NCBI GenBank assembly: GCA_946481465.1 | Contig: CAMLOC010000205.1 | Location: 1 to 6,735 of the forward strand | Direction of reading: 5' to 3' | Length of the DNA stretch: 6,735 nt | Source of the DNA: an uncultured Shinella sp. | Lineage (GTDB): Bacteria > Pseudomonadota > Alphaproteobacteria > Rhizobiales > Rhizobiaceae | In this document: piece after piece, positions 1 to 6,672 of the stretch | How positions within the stretch are numbered: the stretch's first letter is position 1 | How the letters are laid out: the number at the start of each line of letters is the position of its first letter | Notes under the pieces: model-generated | What the model saw: the letters and a program-made list of their open reading frames with translations, nothing else | Told to the model about the DNA's origin: nothing | Databases searched by the model: none | Program-made: the position numbers and the translations under genes

Positions 1-647
1 GCCATCCTGGCGATGGGGATGCCGGCCAAGGCCGCCGCCTCGCCATGTTCGGCGATATAGGCTTCGGCCATTTCGGTGCGCACCCAGCCCGGTGCGAGCG
101 CGACGGCGGTAACGCCCTCGTGCCCGTGGCTCTGCGCGATGGATTTGGTGAGGTTGATCAGCGCGGCCTTGGAGGCGCCGTAGGCCATGGCGCTGGACGT
201 ATAGCCGCGCTGGCCGGCGCGGCTCGCCATGTTGACGATCCGCCCGCCGCCATTCGCGCGGAAATGCTGGATGGCGAGCTTCGACAGATCGACCGCCGAG
301 AGGAAGTTGACCCGCATCTCGCGCGCCCAGACGCTCTGCCATTCCTCCATCGGCGCGTCTATGGCGACCTCGGAGCGGATGCCGGCATTGTTGACAAGGC
401 CGGTCAGCCGACCGGCGGCGGCAAGCGCGCCCTCCCACAGCCTTTCCGGCCCGGCCGGGTCCGCCAGATCGGCCGGCACGCACCAGCCCCTGCCGTCCAG
501 CGCCTTCACCAGCGCCTCGGCGGCATCGCGGTTGCGGCCGTAATGGACGACGACATTCGCCCCCTCCGCCACGAGCGCCCGGCAGATCGCCTGCCCTATT
601 GCGCCCGTCGCGCCGGTCACGAGGATGGATTGTCCCGACAGTCTCAT
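1..647 (-). CDS. SDR-family oxidoreductase (FabG-like), 3' end cut by window edge
   Basis: My own translation of the minus strand from the ATG at 647 stays open to the window edge (215 codons; the family is usually about 240-255 residues, so roughly the last 30-40 are missing). Visible short-chain dehydrogenase/reductase landmarks are the nucleotide-binding motif TGATGAIG at residues 11-18, NNAG at 86-89, and the catalytic tetrad Asn114, Ser142, Tyr156 and Lys160 (YGASK), followed by PGWVRTEM at 186-193. It is thus an intact, probably active NAD(P)-dependent oxidoreductase. The basic residues after the second strand (HYGRNR, 35-40) hint at NADP(H); this is inference. The substrate is unknown. 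The start codon overlaps the stop of the upstream racemase-family gene in an ATGA, with a weak purine-rich GGGGGA just upstream, so the two are probably translationally coupled. That coupling suggests a role in the same pathway, but no established step of hydroxyproline catabolism needs it. Generic names such as 3-oxoacyl-ACP reductase would be over-calls. Confidence 0.93.
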   Translation of the reverse strand, partial: MRLSGQSILVTGATGAIGQAICRALVAEGANVVVHYGRNRDAAEALVKALDGRGWCVPADLADPAGPERLWEGALAAAGRLTGLVNNAGIRSEVAIDAPMEEWQSVWAREMRVNFLSAVDLSKLAIQHFRANGGGRIVNMASRAGQRGYTSSAMAYGASKAALINLTKSIAQSHGHEGVTAVALAPGWVRTEMAEAYIAEHGEAAALAGIPIARM

Positions 648-1687
648 AGGTCCCCCACCTGCGGACCCCAGGTGTCCGACAGGGCGAAGCCCTCCCCGAA
701 CGGGTCCTGCGGATCGAGCCGCAATTGCTGGCGGCCGAAGACATAGCCCCGGCCGGTAATGCGCGGCAGAACGGCGGGGCGGCCGCCGACCGTGGTCTCC
801 CCCAGGATCTCGGCGGTGAATTCGCCGCCGATAATGCTGCGCGAGACGCGACTGTCGCCGGTCTTCGCGCGGCCCCGCGCATGAAGGATCGCGAGATTGG
901 CCGAGGAGCCCGTGCCGCAGGGCGAGCGATCCACCCGGCCGGGCTTCAGCGTCGTGCAGGTGAGGACCGAGCCGTCCGGCTGGTACTCGCGGAACATGAC
1001 GTAGGCGATCCCGTCGAGCCCGGGGATTTCCGGATGCCCGACCTCGACCTGCCTGGCCAGCAGCGCCTTGATTTCGGTGCCCGCCTCGGCAAGCGCCCGG
1101 GCGTCCTCCGGCACGATGCGCAGCCCCACCTGCCCGACGTCGATCTGGGCGTAGAACACGCCGCCGAAGGCGATGTCGCCGGTGATCCGGCCCCATTGCG
1201 GCGTGTCGATAGCGACGTCGAGCGCATGGACGAAGGCCGGGACGTTGTCGAGGCTGACCGACAGGCAGCGCCCGCCTTCACAGCGCGCCCGGGCGACGAT
1301 CAGCCCGGCCGCCGTATCGAGCCGCACGACCGTTTCCGGCTCGCGCATCGCCACGCGGCCGCTTTCCAGAAGCGCGGTCACGACGCAGATGCAGTTTGAG
1401 CCGGACATCGGATGGGCGCGGTCCGGCTGCAGCACGATGAAGGCCGCGTCGGCATCCGGCCGGGTCGGCGGCAGGAGCAGGTTCGTCGTGTGCACGACCT
1501 GCGCGCGCGGCTCGCGCGTCAGGAAGAGCCGCAGCGAGGGGTCGACCTCGTTGAGATGGTTCATCTTGTCGAGGACGGTCGCGCCGGGAATCCCGGGCGC
1601 GCCGGCGACGAGGACATTGCCGCTCTCGCCCTGGCAATGGACGAGCAGGATATCGAGCGCCTTGTCGAAGGTCATTTCAGATACCAT
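644..1687 (-). CDS. Proline racemase-family enzyme, Ser/Cys type (probable hydroxyproline 2-epimerase or 3-hydroxyproline dehydratase)
   Basis: This is a full-length proline racemase superfamily protein (343 or 347 residues; family about 310-350). Counting from the ATG at 1675, the first active-site motif reads MSGSNCI at residues 90-96, so Ser91 takes the place of the catalytic Cys in the canonical MCGHG/N, and Ser93 the place of the His. The second motif, DRSPCGTG at 249-256, keeps its catalytic Cys253. FGGVFYAQID at 170-179 matches the family's conserved core. Cys/Cys members are proline racemases or 4-hydroxyproline 2-epimerases, while Ser/Cys members have been linked to hydroxyproline epimerisation and trans-3-hydroxyproline dehydration. 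The neighbours (FAD D-amino acid dehydrogenase, DHDPS-like deaminase, aldehyde dehydrogenase) favour 4-hydroxyproline 2-epimerase, comparable to HypRE of S. meliloti. Simple proline racemase is unlikely. Two starts are possible: 1687, with GAGGAG eight bases upstream, or 1675, in an ATGA overlap with the aldehyde dehydrogenase stop. The larger is given here. Confidence 0.92.
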   Translation of the reverse strand: MVSEMTFDKALDILLVHCQGESGNVLVAGAPGIPGATVLDKMNHLNEVDPSLRLFLTREPRAQVVHTTNLLLPPTRPDADAAFIVLQPDRAHPMSGSNCICVVTALLESGRVAMREPETVVRLDTAAGLIVARARCEGGRCLSVSLDNVPAFVHALDVAIDTPQWGRITGDIAFGGVFYAQIDVGQVGLRIVPEDARALAEAGTEIKALLARQVEVGHPEIPGLDGIAYVMFREYQPDGSVLTCTTLKPGRVDRSPCGTGSSANLAILHARGRAKTGDSRVSRSIIGGEFTAEILGETTVGGRPAVLPRITGRGYVFGRQQLRLDPQDPFGEGFALSDTWGPQVGDL

Positions 1688-3141
1688 CCCCACGGCTCCT
1701 CGCTGACGAGGCGGGTGATCTGCTTCGTCTCCAGGTAGTTGTCGAGGCCCCAGCGGCCGAGTTCGCGGCCGATGCCGGACTGCTTGTAGCCGCCCCACGG
1801 CGCCTCGGTGAAGGTCGGCTGCGAGCAGTTGATCCAGACGATGCCGGCGCGGAAGGCCTTTGCCACGCGCTCGCAGCGTTCGTCGTCCGCCGACATGACG
1901 GCGGCGGCAAGGCCGAAGCGGGAATCGTTGGCAAGCCGGATCGCCTCCTCCTCCGTCTCGAAGGGGCGGATGCAGACGACCGGGCCGAAGATCTCCTCCA
2001 CCCAGGCGTCGCTGTCGAGCGCCATATCGGTGAGGATGGTCGGGGCAACCCAGAAGCCCTTGTCGAAGCCGTCGTGGCGGCCGCCGCAGGCGACGGTCGC
2101 GCCCTGCTCCACGGCGCGGTCGATATGGCGCAGCACGTCCTCGTACTGGCCCCTGTTGACGAGCGGGCCGAGCAGCGTGCCCTCGTCGAGGCCGTTGCCC
2201 ATCCTGATCTTCCCGGCTTCCTCGACCAGCCGCGCCAGCAGCTTCGGATAGAGCGCAGCCTCCACCAGCACGCGCGAGGTGGCCGAGCAGACCTGGCCCT
2301 GGTTCCAGAAGATGCCGAACATGATCCATTCGACGGCCTTGTCGATATCGCTGTCGGCGAAGACGACGAAGGGCGACTTGCCGCCGAGCTCCAGGCTGAT
2401 GCGCTTGATGTCCTTCGCGCCCGCCGCCATGATGCGCGAGCCGACCGGGCCGGAACCGGTGAAGGCGACCTTGTCGACCGCGGGGTGCTCGACCAGCGCC
2501 TGCCCGACGACCGAGCCCTTGCCGGAAAGAACGTTCAACACGCCCCTCGGCAGGCCCGCGGTTTCGGCGATAACGCCGAGCTCCAGCGCCGTCAGCGAGG
2601 TGGTCTCGGCGGGCTTCAGGATCATCGTGCAGCCGGCCGCGAGCGCCGGCGCGACCTTCCAGGAGGCCATCAGCAGCGGATAGTTCCACGGCACGATGGC
2701 CACGGCGACGCCGAGCGGCTCGCGCACGGCCTTGGAGACGAAGCGCGCATCGGCAAGCTTCACCGCTTCGACCTCGCCGTCCAGTTCCTCGGCGAGATCG
2801 GCATAGAAATCGAAGCAGCCGGCGGCGTCCGCCAGGTCCCATTCGGATTCGGGCAGCGGCTTGCCGTTGTCGCGGGTCTCCAGCCGCGCCAGTTCCGGCA
2901 GGCGATCACGGATGCCCTGTGCGATGGCGCGCAGATATTTCGCCCGCTCCCTGCCGGAAAGGCGCGGCCAGGGGCCGTTGTCGAAGGCCTCGCGCGCCGC
3001 CCTCACGGCCAGTTCCGCCTCGGCCGCGCCGGCGGCGGCGATATGGTGGAAAACCTCTTCGGTCGCCGGATCGATCACCGGAAGCATGGCGCCGTCGGCC
3101 GGGGCGACCCATTTTCCATCGATGAAAAGCGTGTTCTGCAT
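1672..3141 (-). CDS. NAD(P)-dependent aldehyde dehydrogenase (probable alpha-ketoglutarate semialdehyde dehydrogenase by context)
   Basis: A complete ALDH-superfamily enzyme of 489 residues, the usual length. Catalytic and cofactor sites are all present: Asn153 in PWNYP, Lys176 in LKPAE, the FTGSGPVG cofactor loop at 227-234, the general base Glu251 in LELGG, nucleophile Cys285 in GQVCSA, and EIFGPV at 383-388. In a hydroxyproline pathway its job would be the last step, alpha-ketoglutarate semialdehyde to alpha-ketoglutarate in the cytoplasm. However, WINCSQPTF at 436-444, APWGGYKQSGIGRELG at 447-462 and the C-terminal EEPWGWY recall aminoaldehyde/betaine-aldehyde dehydrogenases (ALDH9/10-like), so a small amino- or ammonio-aldehyde is a real alternative. 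The ATG at 3141 is chosen because MQNTLFIDGKWV matches the normal ALDH N terminus and a GAGGA lies four bases upstream; an in-frame ATG at 3198 would add poorly family-like sequence and overlap the previous gene. It follows the FAD enzyme by 22 bases and its stop overlaps the racemase-family start. Confidence 0.95.
   Translation of the reverse strand: MQNTLFIDGKWVAPADGAMLPVIDPATEEVFHHIAAAGAAEAELAVRAAREAFDNGPWPRLSGRERAKYLRAIAQGIRDRLPELARLETRDNGKPLPESEWDLADAAGCFDFYADLAEELDGEVEAVKLADARFVSKAVREPLGVAVAIVPWNYPLLMASWKVAPALAAGCTMILKPAETTSLTALELGVIAETAGLPRGVLNVLSGKGSVVGQALVEHPAVDKVAFTGSGPVGSRIMAAGAKDIKRISLELGGKSPFVVFADSDIDKAVEWIMFGIFWNQGQVCSATSRVLVEAALYPKLLARLVEEAGKIRMGNGLDEGTLLGPLVNRGQYEDVLRHIDRAVEQGATVACGGRHDGFDKGFWVAPTILTDMALDSDAWVEEIFGPVVCIRPFETEEEAIRLANDSRFGLAAAVMSADDERCERVAKAFRAGIVWINCSQPTFTEAPWGGYKQSGIGRELGRWGLDNYLETKQITRLVSEEPWGWYLK
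1696..1701 (-). promoter_or_regulatory. Ribosome binding site favouring the 1687 start of the racemase-family gene
   Basis: The minus strand reads GAGGAG here, eight bases before the ATG at 1687, inside the end of the aldehyde dehydrogenase coding region. The alternative ATG at 1675 has only a GGGGA about eleven bases upstream but forms a typical ATGA overlap. The spacing supports 1687; the N-terminal residues added (MVSE) are not conserved family features, so the choice stays open. Confidence 0.5.
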
Positions 3142-3163
3142 GATGTCCTCACAGGAATTACGT

Positions 3164-4396
3164 CTAGAAGCGGTCGATGCGGTAGGGGCGCATGTCAAGG
3201 GGCGGCGTCGCGCCGGTGATCAGGTCGCCCATCAGGCGGGCGGTCGTAGCGGCATAGGTGACGCCGAGATGGCCGTGGCCGGTGGCGTAGAAGACGCCCG
3301 GCACCCTTGCCGAGGCCGACATGACCGGGACGGTATCCGGCAAGGCCGGGCGATGGCCCATCCATTCGGAAAAGTCCTCGCAGCGCAGGTTCGGCAGCGC
3401 CGTCTGCGCCCGCCGCACGGTGATCTTCGAGCGGCGATAGTCCGGCGGCGCATCGAGGCCGGCCATCTCCACCGTGCCGCCGACGCGGATGCCGCCCGCC
3501 GTCGGCGTGACCATGAAGGCGCGGGCCGGCCAGATGATCGAATGGCGCATGGAAATGCCGGGCGCCATGATCTGCGTGTGATAGCCGCGCTCCGTCTCGA
3601 GCGGTATCGGCTCGCCCAGCATCTTCGACAGGAGCCCGCTATAGGCGCCGGCGGCGATCACCACGTCGTCGGCAGGGATGGGATCGCCCCCGGCGAGCCG
3701 GACGGCGGTGATGCGGCCGGACCGGTCGAAGCCGGTGACGGCGCCGCGGCGGATCTCGCCGCCGAGCGCGATGAAGCGGTCGGCAAGAGCGGTCACCAGG
3801 CGGAACGGGTCACGCAGGCTGCGGTTCTGCGGGAAGAGGACGGCAAGACCGATGCCCTCCGACAGTTCCGGCTCCAGCGCCCGCGCCTCCTCTCCCGTCA
3901 GGCGGCGGTGCGGGAAGCCGAAGCGCTTCAGGATCTCGATATGCTCGCGGTCGGCGCGGAACTCCGCCTCGTCGCTGTAGAGCGAGAGGCAGCCCTCCTC
4001 CGTCAACTCGCCTTCGAGGCCCGTTTCCCGCAAGAGCGGCAGGAGATCGTCATAGACGCGCTTGCAGAGAGCCGCGCCCTCGGCCTCCAGCCGGCGCAGT
4101 TTTCCCGGCCGCGAGGCGGCGACGAAGCGGGCGAACCAGGGCAGGAGCTTGGGCATATAGGCCGGGCGAACCCGCACCGGCCCTTCCGGATCGAGCATCC
4201 AGCCGGGGATCTGCCGCCAGACCGACGGACGCGAGGCGGGCATGAACTCGGTCACGGCGATCGAGGCCATGTTGCCGTAGGACGCGCCGCCCCCCACCGC
4301 GTCCCGCTCGACGAGCACGACCTGCCGCCCGCGCTTTTGCAGTTCGTAGGCGATCGCCGTGCCGATGATGCCCGCGCCGACAACCACAGTGGTCAT
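3164..4396 (-). CDS. FAD-dependent D-amino acid dehydrogenase, DadA-like (probable D-hydroxyproline dehydrogenase)
   Basis: A 410-residue DAO/DadA-family flavoprotein. The N terminus carries the dinucleotide fold GAGIIG at residues 7-12 with Glu30 at the end of the second strand to bind the FAD ribose. The C terminus has the family's closing FAD motif, GHRPALPDTVPV followed by ATGHGHLGVTYA. Length fits single-chain DadA (about 410-430), not the shorter glycine oxidases. DadA enzymes oxidise D-amino acids to imino acids and pass electrons to the respiratory chain. Here, next to a racemase-family enzyme and a DHDPS-like deaminase, the likely substrate is cis-4-hydroxy-D-proline, giving pyrroline-4-hydroxy-2-carboxylate; this is the role of HypO in S. 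meliloti. It lacks the separate alpha/beta/gamma subunits of the Pseudomonas LhpBEF-type enzyme. The start is well supported by GGAGG at 4405-4409, eight bases upstream. The 33-base gap before it is the largest in the operon and shows no obvious hairpin. A broader D-amino acid range cannot be ruled out. Confidence 0.94.
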   Translation of the reverse strand: MTTVVVGAGIIGTAIAYELQKRGRQVVLVERDAVGGGASYGNMASIAVTEFMPASRPSVWRQIPGWMLDPEGPVRVRPAYMPKLLPWFARFVAASRPGKLRRLEAEGAALCKRVYDDLLPLLRETGLEGELTEEGCLSLYSDEAEFRADREHIEILKRFGFPHRRLTGEEARALEPELSEGIGLAVLFPQNRSLRDPFRLVTALADRFIALGGEIRRGAVTGFDRSGRITAVRLAGGDPIPADDVVIAAGAYSGLLSKMLGEPIPLETERGYHTQIMAPGISMRHSIIWPARAFMVTPTAGGIRVGGTVEMAGLDAPPDYRRSKITVRRAQTALPNLRCEDFSEWMGHRPALPDTVPVMSASARVPGVFYATGHGHLGVTYAATTARLMGDLITGATPPLDMRPYRIDRF

Positions 4397-4429
4397 GCTG
4401 CCTTCCTCCCGTTCGATCCAAAGAGCGGC

Positions 4430-5308
4430 CTACCAGTTGAGGATCGGCTGCATGGCGGCGCGGAACTCCGCCTTCTCCGCGTCCGTCAGGGGGCCGAGCG
4501 GCGCGCGGCATTCGCCGACCGGCAAGCCCTGCAATTCGCAGCCATATTTGATCTTCTGCACGAACTTGTCGGATTCGAGGATGTTCATCGCGCGGTAGAG
4601 CGTCTTCATCATCTCGCGCGCCTTGCCGAGATCGCCGGACCTGTAGGCGCGGTCGAGATCGCAGCAGGCCTTGGCCATGCAGTTCGCCGGCCCGCAGATC
4701 CAGCTTTCCGCGCCCCAGAACATGAAATCGAGCGCGATGTCGTCCGAGCCGGAAACGAGCTGGATCCGGCCTTCGTAGCGGCTGGCGATGTCGATCGCGC
4801 GTTGCAGCACGCCCGAGCTTTCCTTGATGCCGATGACGCGTGGATTGTCGGCGAAATGGTCCATCAGGTCGAAGCTGATGTCCGAGCCGTCCTTGGCGGG
4901 ATAGCTGTAGAGCACGAGATCGACGTCGACGGCGGCAAGCACGGTCTCGTAGTGCTTGACGAGTTCGGCCTGGGTCGGGCGGGTATAGAAGGGCGGCGCG
5001 AGCAGGACCGTGTCGTAGCCGATCTCCTTTGCCAGCACGGTCTGCTCGATGACCTCGCGCGTGGCGGGCGCATTGGTGCCGGCGATCAGGATTTCGCCGG
5101 GCCTGGCGAAGTCCTTGACGAACTGGAGCACGTCGCGGCGCTCCTCGGTCGACTGGCTGAAATATTCGCCGGTCGAACCGTTCGGCACCCAGCCGGTAAC
5201 CCCGGCCTCGCGCAGGTGGACGAGCAGCTTTTCGAACGCCTTGAAATCGACCCGGCCTTCGGCGTCGAAGGGGGTGACGAGGGCGGGCATGACGCCGGAC
5301 AGTTTCAT
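4430..5308 (-). CDS. DHDPS/N-acetylneuraminate lyase-family protein (probable pyrroline-4-hydroxy-2-carboxylate deaminase)
   Basis: A 292-residue class I aldolase-like TIM barrel of the DapA/NanA superfamily, of typical length. The Schiff-base lysine is Lys162 in GIKESSG, the conserved tyrosine is Tyr134 in LYSYP, and the carboxylate-binding GSTGE loop is at 44-48. The arginine that true dihydrodipicolinate synthases use to bind aspartate semialdehyde (Arg138 in E. coli, in YNVPSR) aligns with Lys139 here, so a lysine-biosynthesis role is unlikely. The C-terminal ELQGLPVGE (258-266) recalls the hydroxyproline-pathway deaminases. The inferred reaction is deamination and dehydration of pyrroline-4-hydroxy-2-carboxylate to alpha-ketoglutarate semialdehyde, as for HypD/LhpC. 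It sits between the permeases and the FAD enzyme that would make its substrate. AGGAGA (5314-5319), partly overlapping the permease stop codon, lies five bases before the start. Other lyases of keto acids remain possible because the family is broad. Confidence 0.93.
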   Translation of the reverse strand: MKLSGVMPALVTPFDAEGRVDFKAFEKLLVHLREAGVTGWVPNGSTGEYFSQSTEERRDVLQFVKDFARPGEILIAGTNAPATREVIEQTVLAKEIGYDTVLLAPPFYTRPTQAELVKHYETVLAAVDVDLVLYSYPAKDGSDISFDLMDHFADNPRVIGIKESSGVLQRAIDIASRYEGRIQLVSGSDDIALDFMFWGAESWICGPANCMAKACCDLDRAYRSGDLGKAREMMKTLYRAMNILESDKFVQKIKYGCELQGLPVGECRAPLGPLTDAEKAEFRAAMQPILNW

Positions 5309-5317
5309 GGGAATCTC

Positions 5318-5983
5318 CTAGATGGCAAGTTTCTTGAGGATACGGCCTTCCATGACCGTGACGGCGCGCGTCAGCGGGAAGGCGATGACGAAATAGATGA
5401 GGGCGACGACGGTCAGCACCTCGATGGGGCGGGCCGTGTTGTTGGAGATGTTCTGGCCGACGAACATCAGGTCGGCCATACCGACGGCCGAGACGAGCGC
5501 GCTTTCCTTGAACAGGCTGACGCAGTTGGACAAGAGCGTCGGCGCGGCGCGCAGCACGGCTTGCGGAAGGACGACGCTGGTGGTGCGCGCGAAGGGCGAG
5601 AGCCCCAGCGCCACGCAGGCATCCATCTGCTCGCGGCCGACCGCCTTCAGCGCAGCGCGGAAGGTCTCGCTGGAGATCGCGCCCATATAGAGCGTCAGCG
5701 CGATGACGCCGGAGGCAAGGTTCGACAGTTCGATACCGAGCACCAGCGGCAGGCAGAAGAAGATCCAGAAGAGCTGCACCAGCACGGGCGTGCCGCGGAA
5801 GAACTCCACATAGACGCTGGAAACGCCCCTGAGGACGGCGTTCCTCGACGTGCGGGCAAGCGCCAGCAGGAAGCCGAGGACGCAGCCGAGAAGGATGCAG
5901 ATCAGGGTCAGCTTGAGCGTCATCCAGAGGCCGACGAGGAGCGCGTCCTGGTATTTGAGAACGATGGCGAAATCGAGGGTCAT
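5318..5983 (-). CDS. Polar amino acid ABC transporter permease (HisM/HisQ family), second of pair
   Basis: A 221-residue inner-membrane permease of the His/Glu/Gln/Arg/opine family. It starts with a hydrophobic helix at about 14-42, followed by the signature FFRGTPVLVQ (61-70), further helices at about 72-105, and a last helix near 188-206. The cytoplasmic EAA loop that docks onto the ATPase is about residues 106-140 (Glu106, Asp121-Ala122, Gly127, Leu139-Pro140). It probably forms a heterodimer with the permease encoded just upstream and works with the ATPase and an unseen periplasmic binding protein. Its position at the head of an imino acid catabolic operon suggests import of hydroxyproline or a related compound, as with the hypMNPQ transporter of S. 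meliloti; this is inference from context. GAGGAGA at 5989-5995 overlaps the preceding stop and lies five bases from the ATG. Confidence 0.95.
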   Translation of the reverse strand: MTLDFAIVLKYQDALLVGLWMTLKLTLICILLGCVLGFLLALARTSRNAVLRGVSSVYVEFFRGTPVLVQLFWIFFCLPLVLGIELSNLASGVIALTLYMGAISSETFRAALKAVGREQMDACVALGLSPFARTTSVVLPQAVLRAAPTLLSNCVSLFKESALVSAVGMADLMFVGQNISNNTARPIEVLTVVALIYFVIAFPLTRAVTVMEGRILKKLAI

Positions 5984-5993
5984 CGGTCTCTCC

Positions 5994-6662
5994 TCAGTTC
6001 GCCAGCGCTTCGCGGCGGCGTTCCAGATAGCCGACGACCTGCGAGACGGGGAACGACACGGCGAAATAGACGAGCGCGACGACGGTGAAGGTCTCGATCG
6101 GGCGATAGGTCTGCGTCGCCAGCGTCTTGCCCTGGTACATGAGGTCCTGCACGGCGACGATGGCGACGAGCGCGCTCTGCTGGAAGGTGCCGATGCCGTT
6201 GGTCAGGAGCACAGGCACCGAGTTGCGCACGGCCGCCGGCAGGACGATGTGGAGGATGCGCTGAAACGGGCCGAGGCCGAGCGCGACGCCGGCATCGAGC
6301 TGCTCGCGCGGCACCGCCTGGATCGAGGCGCGGTAGGCCTCGGCGTTGAAGGCCGCCAGGTTGAGGCCGAGCGCCAGGATGCCCATCGTCACCGAGCCGA
6401 GGAAGACGTTGAACAGCATGGGCACGCAATAGAAGAACCAGACGATCTGGATGATGGCCGGCGTGCAGCGGAAGAACTCGATGAACAGCATGACCGGCAG
6501 GCGGATCGCCGCCCAGCGGCTCATGACGAGCAGCGCCAGCGCGAAGCCGAGCGTCAGCCCGATGGCATTGGCCGCGACGGTGAGCTGGATCGTGACCAGG
6601 AGGCCGTCCCAGAGGGGCCCGAGATTGCGGAAGACGGATGCGAAGTCGAAACTGTAGGTCAT
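5994..6662 (-). CDS. Polar amino acid ABC transporter permease (HisM/HisQ family), first of pair
   Basis: A 222-residue membrane permease, paralogous to its downstream neighbour. It has a first helix at about 20-47, the family signature in the form FFRCTPAIIQ (63-72) with Cys in place of the usual Gly, and helices at about 70-105. The EAA loop is about 108-142 (Glu108, Asp123-Ala124, Gly129, Leu141-Pro142), and a last helix lies near 192-210. The shared ending RPIE..TVVAL.YF..(S/A)FP marks both permeases as products of an old duplication. It would pair with the second permease in the membrane. It starts ten bases after the ATPase stop, with GAGGGG (6669-6674) partly inside that stop codon and six bases from the ATG. 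Substrate specificity cannot be read from the permease; the operon suggests an imino or amino acid. Confidence 0.95.
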   Translation of the reverse strand: MTYSFDFASVFRNLGPLWDGLLVTIQLTVAANAIGLTLGFALALLVMSRWAAIRLPVMLFIEFFRCTPAIIQIVWFFYCVPMLFNVFLGSVTMGILALGLNLAAFNAEAYRASIQAVPREQLDAGVALGLGPFQRILHIVLPAAVRNSVPVLLTNGIGTFQQSALVAIVAVQDLMYQGKTLATQTYRPIETFTVVALVYFAVSFPVSQVVGYLERRREALAN

Positions 6663-6672
6663 GGCCCGCCCC

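Noticed and set aside
45..746. Plus-strand open frame over the SDR region
   Set aside because: It lies antisense to an SDR with all catalytic motifs intact, and its own translation is Arg/Gly/Ala-rich with no domain.
644..1687. Simple proline racemase assignment
   Set aside because: The first catalytic Cys is Ser, and the neighbours describe degradation of a hydroxylated imino acid rather than proline racemisation.
1690..2842. N-terminal extension of the racemase-family frame giving a 732-codon protein
   Set aside because: The extension is the alternative frame of the aldehyde dehydrogenase, is Arg/Gly-rich and has no recognisable domain. Only the last 343-347 codons match a family.
3142..3198. 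Upstream start of the aldehyde dehydrogenase at 3198
   Set aside because: It would overlap the FAD enzyme gene and add residues not found in ALDH N termini, whereas 3141 has a ribosome binding site and a normal N terminus.
4397..4429. Possible terminator or internal promoter in the largest intergenic gap
   Set aside because: I see only a strong ribosome binding site; there is no convincing inverted repeat followed by a T run, and 33 bases leaves little room for a promoter.
2861..6088. A 1075-codon open frame on the plus strand across four minus-strand genes
   Set aside because: Its first codon positions pair with the third positions of the deaminase, FAD enzyme and second permease, which share one frame. 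Since A is rare at their third positions, stops starting with T are rare opposite them. The translation is low-complexity, rich in Arg/Ala/Gly/Asp/His, and resembles no family.
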